A stretch of 6,428 nucleotides of DNA from VAZQ01 sp050179645. Lineage in GTDB: Bacteria; Pseudomonadota; Alphaproteobacteria; Rhizobiales; Xanthobacteraceae. Numbering within the stretch: the stretch's first letter is position 1; the number at the start of each line of letters is the position of its first letter. The notes below the pieces were generated by a model. That model saw nothing but the letters and a program-made list of their open reading frames with translations, ran no database searches and was not told where the DNA came from. Below, piece after piece: positions 1 to 5,876 of this stretch. The position numbers were made by a program, and so were the translations under genes. The stretch spans positions 1 through 6,428 of the forward strand of contig JBFXEX010000217.1 in NCBI GenBank assembly GCA_050179645.1, in the 5' to 3' direction.

Positions 1-19
1 CGCGCCTCCGACTCTCCTT

Positions 20-174
20 ACCCTCCCGTGGTGGGGAAGGGTCGCCGCCGAGCGAAAGCGTGGCGGCGGGGTGGGGTGAATTTGTTTGCGAGAAAGCTCA
101 CCCCACCCCGCTCGCACGCAGGCTGCGTAAACTTGCCTGCGATGCTCGCGACCCTCCCCCTCCAGGGGGAGGGT
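20..174. repeat. Head-to-head pair of GC-rich palindromic intergenic repeats
   Basis: Two copies of one repeat face each other. Copy 1 (20-80) runs from an ACCCTCCC...GGGAAGGGT hairpin (20-42), through a CGCCGCC...GGCGGCG stem (43-69), to GGGTGGGGTGAA (69-80). Copy 2 (98-174) is its inverse: TCACCCCACCCC (98-109), a variable spacer, then a strong hairpin with arms ACCCTCCCCC and GGGGGAGGGT (151-174). GGGTGGGGTGA and TCACCCCACCCC can also pair across the short linker at 81-97. The block starts 40 bases past the CCA stop codon, so it could act as a transcript end or RNA-stabilising structure. No gene is visible in 1-213. The same unit recurs at 1767-1811 and 1883-1995. It resembles dispersed intergenic repeats that I recall from Bradyrhizobiaceae. 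The repeat structure is seen directly; its function is unknown. Confidence 0.8.
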
Positions 175-213
175 GGACACTGAGTTCGCCGCTCGATGTG
201 AATCGATCGTGGC

Positions 214-1455
214 CTAACCCAGGCGCGCTGCGGAGTCCGCGATGGCGGCGAGTGCCGCTGCGTCAGCCGGGAAGTCGGCCGCCACCCAGGCAGTTTCGGC
301 GGCGCGCATTGCGGCGCCGAGGCCGGGGCCCTTGGCGAGGCCGCGGGCCAGAAAGTCGGCCGCTTTGAGCGGAAACACCGGCGCGGTCCAGCGCTCCGGC
401 AGCGTCGCCAGGGCGCGCCAGCGCGGGTCAGCCACGCCTTCGTCGGCGCGGCTCCAGGCCAGCAGCACGCGGTCGGTGTAACGCTCGTGCCGCAATCGGT
501 AGAGCAGGACGCGGCCCTGCCGCTCATACCATTGCGCATTGATCCGCCACCAGCCGTCGGCCATCGCGTTGAGCCGTTCGTATTCGTGGTTCGACAGCCG
601 CAACCGCTCGCGCAACCGCTCGGCATCCTCGACCACCGACACCCCGAGCGCGCCGAGGCGGCGGACCGCGTCGGCCGGCAGGGCGAGCGCATGTTCGAGC
701 TTGATCATGTTGCTGGTGCTGGCGAGGTTCGGCACGCCGCCCAGCACGGTATCAAGGAGCCCGGCCTCCGTCATGACGGCAAGCGTCGGCACCGCATGAA
801 CGGCAAGCAGCAGCTTGAGCATCTCCATGCGGATACGTTCGCGCGACAACTGCTCAAGGCCGGCGCGACCGGTAATGCAGGCGTGGACGCCTTCCGGATC
901 GGGCAGGCCGCGGCCATAGACGGCGTGGAAGCGGAAGAACCGCAGGATGCGCAGGCTGTCTTCGGCGATCCGGGTCCTGGCGTCGCCGATAAAGCGGACC
1001 CGCCGCGCTTCGAGATCGGCGAGCCCGCCGACATAATCGTAGAGCGTGCCGTCGGCCGCAACCGACAGCGCGTTCATGGTGAAGTCGCGGCGCTCGGCAT
1101 CGCGCCGCCAGTCGCGGCCGAATGCCACCTTGGCATGGCGGCCGAAGGTCTCAATGTCCTCGCGCAGCGTCGTCACCTCGAATGGATGGCCGTTTGCGAT
1201 CACCGTCACGGTGCCGTGCTCGATCCCGGTCGGCACCGCCTTGAGGCCGGCGGCCTCGACGCGGCGGATCACCTCCTCCGGCAGCGCCGTGGTGGCAATG
1301 TCGATGTCGCCGTGCGGCTCGCCCAACAGCGTGTTGCGCACCGCGCCGCCGACGACGCGGGCCTCCTCGCCGTCGCGGCCGAGCACGGCGAGGAGCGGCG
1401 CGAGCGGGCGCTCCCGCAGCCATCGAGCGTCCAGCCGGCACGCCGCTTCGGTCAC
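214..1455 (-). CDS. cca: CCA tRNA nucleotidyltransferase (class II, PcnB/Cca family)
   Basis: This 413-residue enzyme adds or repairs the 3'-terminal CCA of tRNAs in the cytoplasm, using CTP and ATP without a nucleic acid template. The N-terminal nucleotidyltransferase head carries the class II motifs. GGAVRN (36-41) is followed by D50-I-D52, the metal-binding DxD pair. RRDFTMNAL (122-130) is the ribose-selecting motif. GDARTRIAEDSLRILRFFRF (157-176) forms the start of the nucleotide-recognition and neck region. The rest is the helical body and tail, and the length is normal for alphaproteobacterial members. Alphaproteobacteria normally have one such enzyme, so CCA-adding activity is more likely than poly(A) polymerase activity, though sequence alone cannot fully separate the two. 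The start is GTG at 1455. It shares GTGA with the TGA stop of the upstream DUF6111 gene, which suggests translational coupling. The stop is TAG at 214-216. Confidence 0.95.
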   Translation of the reverse strand: MTEAACRLDARWLRERPLAPLLAVLGRDGEEARVVGGAVRNTLLGEPHGDIDIATTALPEEVIRRVEAAGLKAVPTGIEHGTVTVIANGHPFEVTTLREDIETFGRHAKVAFGRDWRRDAERRDFTMNALSVAADGTLYDYVGGLADLEARRVRFIGDARTRIAEDSLRILRFFRFHAVYGRGLPDPEGVHACITGRAGLEQLSRERIRMEMLKLLLAVHAVPTLAVMTEAGLLDTVLGGVPNLASTSNMIKLEHALALPADAVRRLGALGVSVVEDAERLRERLRLSNHEYERLNAMADGWWRINAQWYERQGRVLLYRLRHERYTDRVLLAWSRADEGVADPRWRALATLPERWTAPVFPLKAADFLARGLAKGPGLGAAMRAAETAWVAADFPADAAALAAIADSAARLG

Positions 1456-1718
1456 TTGGTATGCCCCGGCACGAACACGCCGTCATCGTCGACATGGGCC
1501 GGCACGTAGGTCGATCCCGGCGGCTCACCGCCGAAATGCGCGAGCAGGACGAAGCTTCCGACCATCAGGATGAGCGCCGCGATCGCCAGCCAGGACACGC
1601 GCTGGAGCGACCAGTTCGCCCAGTCGAGCACCCCCGCACGGGTCGCCCACAAGAAGATGACGTAAACCGCGAACGGTGCCAGGAACAGCGCGAGTTCGGT
1701 GAGGACCGGACGGATCAC
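1452..1718 (-). CDS. DUF6111-type small two-helix membrane protein
   Basis: The product is a predicted 88-residue inner-membrane protein of unknown function. Two hydrophobic helices are visible, at about residues 8-25 and 41-61. They are joined by a short tryptophan-containing segment (DWANWSLQR) and followed by a polar tail with the ordered motif PPGSTYVPAHVDDDGVFVPG (67-86). That tail and the position next to the CCA enzyme match what I recall of the DUF6111 family in Rhizobiales. I chose the GTG start at 1718 because GGGGAG (minus strand, 1727-1732) lies 8 bases upstream. The frame stays open to an ATG at 1841, but that extension would translate a palindromic repeat. Its stop overlaps the CCA start as GTGA, so the two are probably translated together. 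Why a membrane protein is coupled to tRNA maturation is not known. Confidence 0.85.
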   Translation of the reverse strand: MIRPVLTELALFLAPFAVYVIFLWATRAGVLDWANWSLQRVSWLAIAALILMVGSFVLLAHFGGEPPGSTYVPAHVDDDGVFVPGHTK

Positions 1719-1726
1719 GAGCGGCT

Positions 1727-1732
1727 CTCCCC
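1727..1732 (-). promoter_or_regulatory. Ribosome binding site deciding the DUF6111 start
   Basis: The minus strand reads GGGGAG, a good Shine-Dalgarno sequence, 8 bases before the GTG at 1718. It supports the short 88-residue form over the longer open frame that starts inside the repeat at 1841. Confidence 0.65.
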
Positions 1733-1766
1733 ACGCCGAGCGCCAGTATCGCCCGAACTTGAGAGA

Positions 1767-1811
1767 TTCACCCCACCCCGTCTCGCCGACCTTCCCCCTC
1801 CAGGGGAGGGT
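1767..1811 (+). repeat. Single copy of the GC-rich palindromic repeat
   Basis: This short copy begins TTCACCCCACCCC (1767-1779), has a brief spacer, and ends in a hairpin whose arms are CCTTCCCC and GGGGAGGGT (1790-1811). It has the same orientation as the copy at 98-174 but a shorter spacer. It lies about 50 bases upstream of the DUF6111 start and faces the inverted copy at 1883-1944 across about 70 bases of unremarkable sequence. Confidence 0.7.
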
Positions 1812-1882
1812 GGTAACCGCGAGTTCAGTGCAACACCACACAGTGGCGATGATTTAGCCTTCATACCCGCAGCGCATGCTGT

Positions 1883-1995
1883 CACCCTCCCCGGGAGGGG
1901 GAGGGTCGTCAACGAGCAGACGCGAGGCGGCGGGGTGGGGTGAACAGCTTTGTGCAAAGCTCCCCAACCCTGTCGCCGCGCGCGGAGCGGGGGAC
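1883..1995. repeat. Second head-to-head repeat pair, one member degenerate
   Basis: An inverted copy occupies 1883-1944. Its hairpin CACCCTCCCC...GGGGAGGGT (1883-1906) leads through GGCGG to GGGTGGGGTGAA (1933-1944). A small palindrome follows (AGCTTT, loop GTGC, AAAGCT at 1946-1961), then a diverged opposite copy (about 1960-1995, starting CTCCCCAACCC). The layout is the same as at 20-174: hairpin, GC spacer, G-rich box, linker, C-rich box, GC spacer. The block starts about 15 bases beyond the Nudix stop codon and fills much of the gap between the Nudix and DUF6111 genes, so it may end or process the transcript there. Confidence 0.7.
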
Positions 1996-2010
1996 GTGCA
2001 TCGCCCGGCA

Positions 2011-2673
2011 TCATGTCCCGTAAATCCGATCGTAGAGATTGCGTAATATACCCGCCGTGACGCCCCAGATGTAACGCTCGCCGAACGGCATGGCGTAGTA
2101 CTTGCGCTCGATCCCCTTCCAGTCGCGGCTGTGCAGCAGATGGTTCTGCGCGTCCATCAGGAAGGCAAGCGGCACCTCGAACGCATCCGCGACCTCGTGT
2201 TCGTTGAGGGTGAGACGGTAGTCGGGCGAGACGCGCCCCAGCGTCGGCAGGATGCGATAGCCGGAGAACGTCAGGTAGAGATCGAGATAGCCGATCGGAT
2301 CGATCAATCGATGCGTGAGGCCGATCTCCTCTTCGGCTTCGCGCAGCGCCGCCGCCGCCGGCGTGGCGTCGTGCGGATCGATCTTGCCGCCCGGGAAGGC
2401 GATCTGGCCGGGATGGCTCGGCAGCTCGGTGCGCAAGGTCAGCAGCACCGCCGGGTCGGGGCGGTCGACCACCGGAATGAGCACCGCGGCCGGCCTGGTC
2501 GCCGTCACGCCGGCACGCTCCCACATGGCCGGATCGAGATCGAGATCGCCGCGCACCGCCTGCGCGGCGTGATCTGAAAGCGCGGCCGGCACGTCGAGCG
2601 AGAGCCGCGACCTCGCGCGCGCGAAGAAGTCCTCGCTGGTCAGGCCCACGCTGGCCGGTAACACCGCATCCAT
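2011..2673 (-). CDS. Nudix hydrolase, CoA pyrophosphatase group (NudL/PCD1-like)
   Basis: The 220-residue product is a predicted cytoplasmic Nudix hydrolase. It would cleave CoA or CoA derivatives into 4'-phosphopantetheine and 3',5'-ADP. The CoA-specific signature is present: VLLTLRTELPSHPGQIAFPGG (76-96) runs straight into the Nudix box, which ends REAEEEIGL (111-119) with the metal-binding glutamates E112, E115 and E116. The box has the two-residue-longer spacing (FPGGKxDxxD...LREAEEE) typical of this group and different from the classical G-x5-E-x7-RE spacing. The family's C-terminal YIWGVTAGIL (201-210) is also present. The ATG at 2673 has GAGGGA 9 bases upstream. The frame is open much further upstream, but that part is the DUF1285 gene in another frame. 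Start and upstream stop overlap by one base (TGATG), implying coupling with DUF1285. Substrate preference is inferred from the family. Confidence 0.93.
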   Translation of the reverse strand: MDAVLPASVGLTSEDFFARARSRLSLDVPAALSDHAAQAVRGDLDLDPAMWERAGVTATRPAAVLIPVVDRPDPAVLLTLRTELPSHPGQIAFPGGKIDPHDATPAAAALREAEEEIGLTHRLIDPIGYLDLYLTFSGYRILPTLGRVSPDYRLTLNEHEVADAFEVPLAFLMDAQNHLLHSRDWKGIERKYYAMPFGERYIWGVTAGILRNLYDRIYGT

Positions 2674-3269
2674 CACACCAGATCCCTCAGACTGTCGGCC
2701 GGCGCCATGGTGAAAAACTCGCCGTCCGACGCAACTCCGAACATCAGTTCGCCGCCCACCTCGCGCTCCTCGCCCAGTTCGACCAGATCGTAGAACAGCG
2801 CCCGTGTCACCTTGGCCCAGAGGTCGCGCCGCACATGCAGATAGGGCTTGAGCCCGCCGGTGCCATCTTCCGGCTCGAACCGCAGCGCATGCCCGGGCCC
2901 GCACGCCACCCAGTCGTCGACATTGGTGCGGAACCGGAGAACCTGGCCGCGCTCGCCCCGCTCGACGTTCAGCTCGACGGCCAGAAACGGCGCGTCCTCG
3001 ACCACGATACCGCACTTCTCGACCGGCGTGACGAGGTAGTAGCTGTCGTCCTCGCGCTTGAGCACCGAGGCGAACAGCTTCACCAGCGCCTGCCTGCCGA
3101 TCGGCGTCTTGAGATAGTACCAAGTGCCGTCAACGGCGATCCTCATGTCGAGATCGCCGCAGAAGGGCGGATTCCACAAATGCACCGGCGGCAGGCCGCG
3201 CTCGCCGGCCTGTCTGGCGACGCCGGCGATGGCATCAAGTCCGCCTTGCGGTTTCAGTTCCTGCGTCAT
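2673..3269 (-). CDS. DUF1285 family protein
   Basis: The 198-residue protein is soluble and of unknown biochemical role. Conserved-looking features are PPVHLWNPPFCGDLDMRIAVDGTW (27-50, with the xPxxCGDxDMxI core), then YYLKTPIGRQALVKLFASVLKRE (51-73), YYLVTPVEKCGIVVEDAPF (77-95), and LRFRTNVDDWV (111-121). This mix of short strands around W/Y-rich turns fits DUF1285, in which two similar beta-rich halves are known from structures. No signal peptide or membrane segment is visible. I chose the ATG at 3269. The alternative ATG at 3332 lies in the loop of a transposon-like palindrome and would add 21 residues encoded by it. The Shine-Dalgarno sequence is weak (GGCGGC). The gene overlaps the Nudix start by one base and is probably the first gene of this unit. 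The association may mean a shared role in nucleotide or CoA metabolism, but nothing in the sequence proves it. Confidence 0.88.
   Translation of the reverse strand: MTQELKPQGGLDAIAGVARQAGERGLPPVHLWNPPFCGDLDMRIAVDGTWYYLKTPIGRQALVKLFASVLKREDDSYYLVTPVEKCGIVVEDAPFLAVELNVERGERGQVLRFRTNVDDWVACGPGHALRFEPEDGTGGLKPYLHVRRDLWAKVTRALFYDLVELGEEREVGGELMFGVASDGEFFTMAPADSLRDLV
2683..2688 (-). promoter_or_regulatory. Ribosome binding site of the Nudix gene
   Basis: GAGGGA on the minus strand lies 9 bases before the ATG at 2673, inside the end of the DUF1285 gene. It supports the 220-residue start despite the much longer open frame upstream. Confidence 0.6.
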
Positions 3270-3286
3270 GCGCCGCCAATGTTGCG

Positions 3287-3361
3287 CTAGTGTCCCGATT
3301 CCGAAGTTCGCATCATTCCGCGGCATCCCCATTTGCGAACTTCGGAATCGAAGGACACTAG
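3287..3361. repeat. CTAG-bounded 75-bp palindrome (MITE- or REP-like element)
   Basis: Two 26-base arms pair perfectly apart from a two-base bulge (AA at 3351-3352). CTAGTGTCC (3287-3295) pairs with GGACACTAG (3353-3361), and CGATTCCGAAGTTCGCA (3296-3312) pairs with 3334-3350. The loop is 21 bases and holds CCGCGG. The outer ends are CTAG on both sides, as expected if a small non-coding element inserted with duplication of CTAG, a target used by some IS5-type elements. It lies between the kup stop (28 bases away) and the DUF1285 start (17 bases away). As RNA it would form a very stable hairpin there, but no U-run follows, so it is not a textbook terminator. I recall similar GATTCCGAAGTTCGCA palindromes being common in Bradyrhizobium genomes; this has not been checked. 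Confidence 0.85.
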
Positions 3362-3389
3362 CAGCTTATTGATCTAGTGCGGCGTGCCG

Positions 3390-5432
3390 TCAAATCTCGA
3401 CGCGATATCCGACCTCGGACAAATCGTCCTGCGGGATCCTGAAGAAATCGGGAGCCCGGGTCGCAATGCGCGTCAAGAAGGCGAAGATCGCAAACGATGC
3501 CGGTCCCATCGCTGAATTCTTCGCACGACGCACCACGGTCTCGTGTCCGATATAATAGTTCACGTGATCGAAATCGATGTCGAAGCCGAGCATCTTGCAG
3601 TGCTGGAGCGAGCGCGGGATGTCAGGCGTCTGCATGAAACCGAGCCGGACCTTGATGCGGAAGAACCCGTTGCCGAGACGCTCCAGCGAATAGCGCTCGG
3701 CGAACGGCACGCGCGGGCGCCGGTCGTGGAGGAACGTGAGCAGCACCACCTTCTCGTGCATGACGCCGTCATGCTTGACGTGGTGAAGCAGCATCGGCGA
3801 CGCGCCGTGATCGACCCTGGTCAGCCAAACTCCGACGCCCGGGCAACGCGCCACCACCATCCGGTCGATATTGCCGACGAACTCGTCAAGCGGCATCGAC
3901 ATCTCACGAAGGCGAACGCGGAGCTCCGAGGAGCCGCGGCGCCAGCACAACATCAGCGCCACGATCGCGGCCCCGACGGTGATCGGGAACCAGCCGCCCT
4001 CCACGATCTTGATGGAGTTGGAGACGAGAAAGATCGAGTCGATCGTGCCGAAGCCGACGACGATCGGGACCGCCACCACCGGCCACCATTTCCACCGTCC
4101 GACCGCCACGTGATAAAATAGGATGGTCGTGATCAGCATGGTGCCGGAGACCGCAATGCCGTAGGCGGAGGCGAGATTCGCGGAGGTCTGGAACAACAAC
4201 ACCACCAGAAGCGTGCCGGTCATCAACAGCCAGTTGGCGGTCGGCACGTAGATCTGGCCGGCTTCCTCGCTCGACGTCGGCACGATGCGGATGCGAGGAC
4301 AAAGTCCGAGCTGGATGGCCTGCCGGGTCAGCGAAAAGACTCCGGAGATCAGCGCCTGCGACGCGATGATGGTGGCCATCGCGGCGAGCGCCACCAGCGG
4401 GATGAGTGCCCACTGCGGGGCCATGTGATAAAATGGACTCGCGACGGCCTGGGGATTGGTCAGCATCAGCGCGCCCTGGCCGAAATAGCACAAGAGCAGC
4501 GCCGGCAGGACGAGCCCGAACCAGGCCAGCCGGATCGCGCGCGCCCCGACATGCCCCATGTCGGCGTAGAGTGCCTCGCCGCCGGTCAAGACCAGGAAAA
4601 TCCCGCCGATCACCACAAAGGCGACCATCGGGTTCACCGCCAGAAAGCGTCCGGCCTCGGCCGGATTGACCGCCCAGAGGATTTCGGGCGCGGCCCAGAC
4701 ATGGACCGCACCAAGCACGCCGATGACGATGAACCAGACCAGCATGACCGGTCCGAACAGCTTGCCGATGCTCTGGGTGCCGCGCCGCTGGATCAGGAAC
4801 AGCCCAATCAGAATCGCGATCGTGACCGGCACCGTGAATTGTTGGAATTCCGGCGCGATGAGTTTCAGGCCCTCCATCGCCGACAGCACCGAGATCGCCG
4901 GCGTGATGACGCCGTCGCCATAGAGCAGCGCCGCCCCGATCACGCCGAGAATCACCAACAGCGGCATTCGCGTGCTCCACGCGATCCGGTCGCCCGCGAC
5001 CAGCGACAGCAGCGCCAGGATGCCGCCTTCGCCGTCGTTGTCGGCCCGAAGGATGAGGACGACGTATTTCAGCGACACCATCAAGATCAGCGCCCAGAAC
5101 ACCAGCGAGACGATGCCGAACACGTCGGCCGCAACCGGTAGCGGATGGCCGGTGGCCGACAGGGCGACCGAGAACGCGTAGAGCGGGCTCGTTCCGATAT
5201 CGCCGAAGACGATGCCGACCGCGGTCATCGCCAGGGAGGCGGTACTGGCGGTGCGCGTGGGCGGCGCGTCCGTGGCGTCGCCGCGCGGCCCGGGCCGTTC
5301 CTGTTGCGAGTGAGACGGAGTCGCTGCCGGTCGAACTGGCGCCTCGGCGGTCTTGCGGGGGGAAGCATCGACCGGGAACTCACCGCCCGATAGCGGTGCA
5401 ATCGGTCGGCTCACGTCCAGGGCGTCGCTCAT
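3390..5432 (-). CDS. kup: Kup/HAK/KT family potassium uptake protein
   Basis: This 680-residue inner-membrane protein should take up K+ with H+ by symport. About twelve hydrophobic segments can be traced between residues 66 and 497, followed by a cytoplasmic C-terminal domain (about 500-680). Family motifs are GDIGTSPLY (77-85), DNDGEGGILAL (131-141), YGDGVITPA (171-179) and GGEALYADMGH (284-294). D78, E135 and E286 match the acidic membrane residues linked to transport in E. coli Kup. The C-terminus ends EVGYRVEI, as is common in the family. The protein is longer than the usual roughly 620-630 residues because of a hydrophilic N-terminus rich in Pro, Ala, Ser and Thr (1-65). The internal Met69 would cut into the first helix, so ATG 5432 is the better start, although its Shine-Dalgarno is poor (AAGG, 12 bases upstream). 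It reads in the same direction as DUF1285, with a palindrome between them, and is likely transcribed independently. Confidence 0.95.
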   Translation of the reverse strand: MSDALDVSRPIAPLSGGEFPVDASPRKTAEAPVRPAATPSHSQQERPGPRGDATDAPPTRTASTASLAMTAVGIVFGDIGTSPLYAFSVALSATGHPLPVAADVFGIVSLVFWALILMVSLKYVVLILRADNDGEGGILALLSLVAGDRIAWSTRMPLLVILGVIGAALLYGDGVITPAISVLSAMEGLKLIAPEFQQFTVPVTIAILIGLFLIQRRGTQSIGKLFGPVMLVWFIVIGVLGAVHVWAAPEILWAVNPAEAGRFLAVNPMVAFVVIGGIFLVLTGGEALYADMGHVGARAIRLAWFGLVLPALLLCYFGQGALMLTNPQAVASPFYHMAPQWALIPLVALAAMATIIASQALISGVFSLTRQAIQLGLCPRIRIVPTSSEEAGQIYVPTANWLLMTGTLLVVLLFQTSANLASAYGIAVSGTMLITTILFYHVAVGRWKWWPVVAVPIVVGFGTIDSIFLVSNSIKIVEGGWFPITVGAAIVALMLCWRRGSSELRVRLREMSMPLDEFVGNIDRMVVARCPGVGVWLTRVDHGASPMLLHHVKHDGVMHEKVVLLTFLHDRRPRVPFAERYSLERLGNGFFRIKVRLGFMQTPDIPRSLQHCKMLGFDIDFDHVNYYIGHETVVRRAKNSAMGPASFAIFAFLTRIATRAPDFFRIPQDDLSEVGYRVEI

Positions 5433-5570
5433 GACCGGTAACAGCCTTGGATGTCGCCGAAGCGACCGCCGGCGGGTTTTCCACTCGCTGGTCCGTGATC
5501 GGCTTGCCCTGCCTTCGCCATGGTTTGCCTCGAACTTGGGCTGGTGAACGGACGTTTCCCCGGCGATCGC

Positions 5571-5602
5571 GGTTGCAACCAGCGTTATCCACTGGCGCCA
5601 GT
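5571..5602. repeat. Two adjacent perfect palindromes in the kup leader
   Basis: GGTTGCAACC (5571-5580) and ACTGGCGCCAGT (5591-5602) are both perfect palindromes, separated by 10 bases. Their centres are 21 bases apart, close to two DNA turns, as expected if a dimeric regulator bound both on one face. They lie about 140-170 bases upstream of the kup start codon. No known regulator is recognised from the sequences, and chance occurrence in GC-rich DNA cannot be excluded. Confidence 0.4.
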
Positions 5603-5785
5603 ATGCGCTCCGACCGGATCAAAAAAGCTTAATAATACCACTGGGATTCGCGATCGGTTGCAGACCGATGTCGCTAGCCGAGGTGGCACCCCAGCGAGAG
5701 GGCAGGCTCGCGACCACTGGACATTGGCACAATCGATGAGCAACTGATTGAATTGAGACGACGGACCCGTTCCGCCGTGCGACAC

Positions 5786-5802
5786 TTGGCCCAATTGTTG
5801 CA
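5786..5802 (+). promoter_or_regulatory. Candidate sigma-54 (RpoN) promoter upstream of moxR
   Basis: TTGGCCCAATTGTTGCA matches the RpoN consensus TTGGCAC-N5-TTGCW with one mismatch, C for A in the -24 element. The invariant GG (5788-5789) and GC (5800-5801) are exactly 10 bases apart. Transcription would start near 5813, giving a leader of about 64 bases before the moxR ATG. This is a motif match only. A second partial match at 5724 lacks the GC and is not counted. Confidence 0.45.
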
Positions 5803-5864
5803 CCTTTTTTGCTCAGACCGGCTGGCCTGTTGGACGGTCCGGAGCCCTAACAAGCCTCGGTAAC

Positions 5865-5870
5865 AAGGAG
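5865..5870 (+). promoter_or_regulatory. Strong ribosome binding site of moxR
   Basis: AAGGAG lies 6 bases before the ATG at 5877, a near-ideal Shine-Dalgarno sequence and spacing. It fixes the moxR start and contrasts with the weak site in front of kup. Confidence 0.85.
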
Positions 5871-5876
5871 CGAACC

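Larger units (their letters stand above)
5433..5876. other. 444-bp divergent intergenic region between kup and moxR
   Basis: No convincing gene is visible. The small open frames here (for example 5380-5622 and 5585-5803 on the minus strand) lack family features and good ribosome sites. Base composition is less GC-rich than in the coding parts, with A/T-rich stretches at 5619-5638 and 5741-5756. It holds two perfect short palindromes (5571-5580 and 5591-5602), a small hairpin (ATCGGT/ACCGAT, 5653-5669), a sigma-54-like motif facing moxR, and TATTAT on the minus strand (5632-5637) as a weak candidate -10 for kup with no clear -35. The region must carry the promoters of both genes, so the kup leader could be close to 200 bases long. 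Confidence 0.6.

Noticed and set aside
1..213. A CRISPR-like array in the GC-rich repeats
   Set aside because: The copies alternate in orientation, vary in length and lack regular unique spacers, so they are palindromic dispersed repeats.
487..1509. A 340-residue open frame on the plus strand across the CCA gene
   Set aside because: It is antisense to a clearly conserved enzyme. The translation is rich in Arg, Ala and Gly with no domain, as expected for a shadow frame in GC-rich DNA.
1719..1841. N-terminal extension of the DUF6111 gene to an ATG at 1841
   Set aside because: It would translate the palindromic repeat at 1767-1811, and GTG 1718 has a good ribosome site directly upstream.
2674..3123. 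150-residue upstream extension of the Nudix protein
   Set aside because: This stretch is the DUF1285 gene in another frame and has no Nudix-like features. ATG 2673 has its own ribosome site.
3270..3332. Longer DUF1285 start at ATG 3332
   Set aside because: The codon lies in the loop of the 75-bp palindrome, so the added residues would come from the repeat. The family core begins after ATG 3269.
5724..5740. Second sigma-54-like motif beginning TTGGCAC
   Set aside because: The -24 half is perfect, but the dinucleotide at the -12 position is GA instead of GC, which normally abolishes function.
5433..5876. A riboswitch (for example for c-di-AMP) or small RNA in the long kup leader
   Set aside because: I found no recognisable riboswitch core, tRNA-like fold or hairpin with a U-run. 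The short palindromes alone do not justify such a call.
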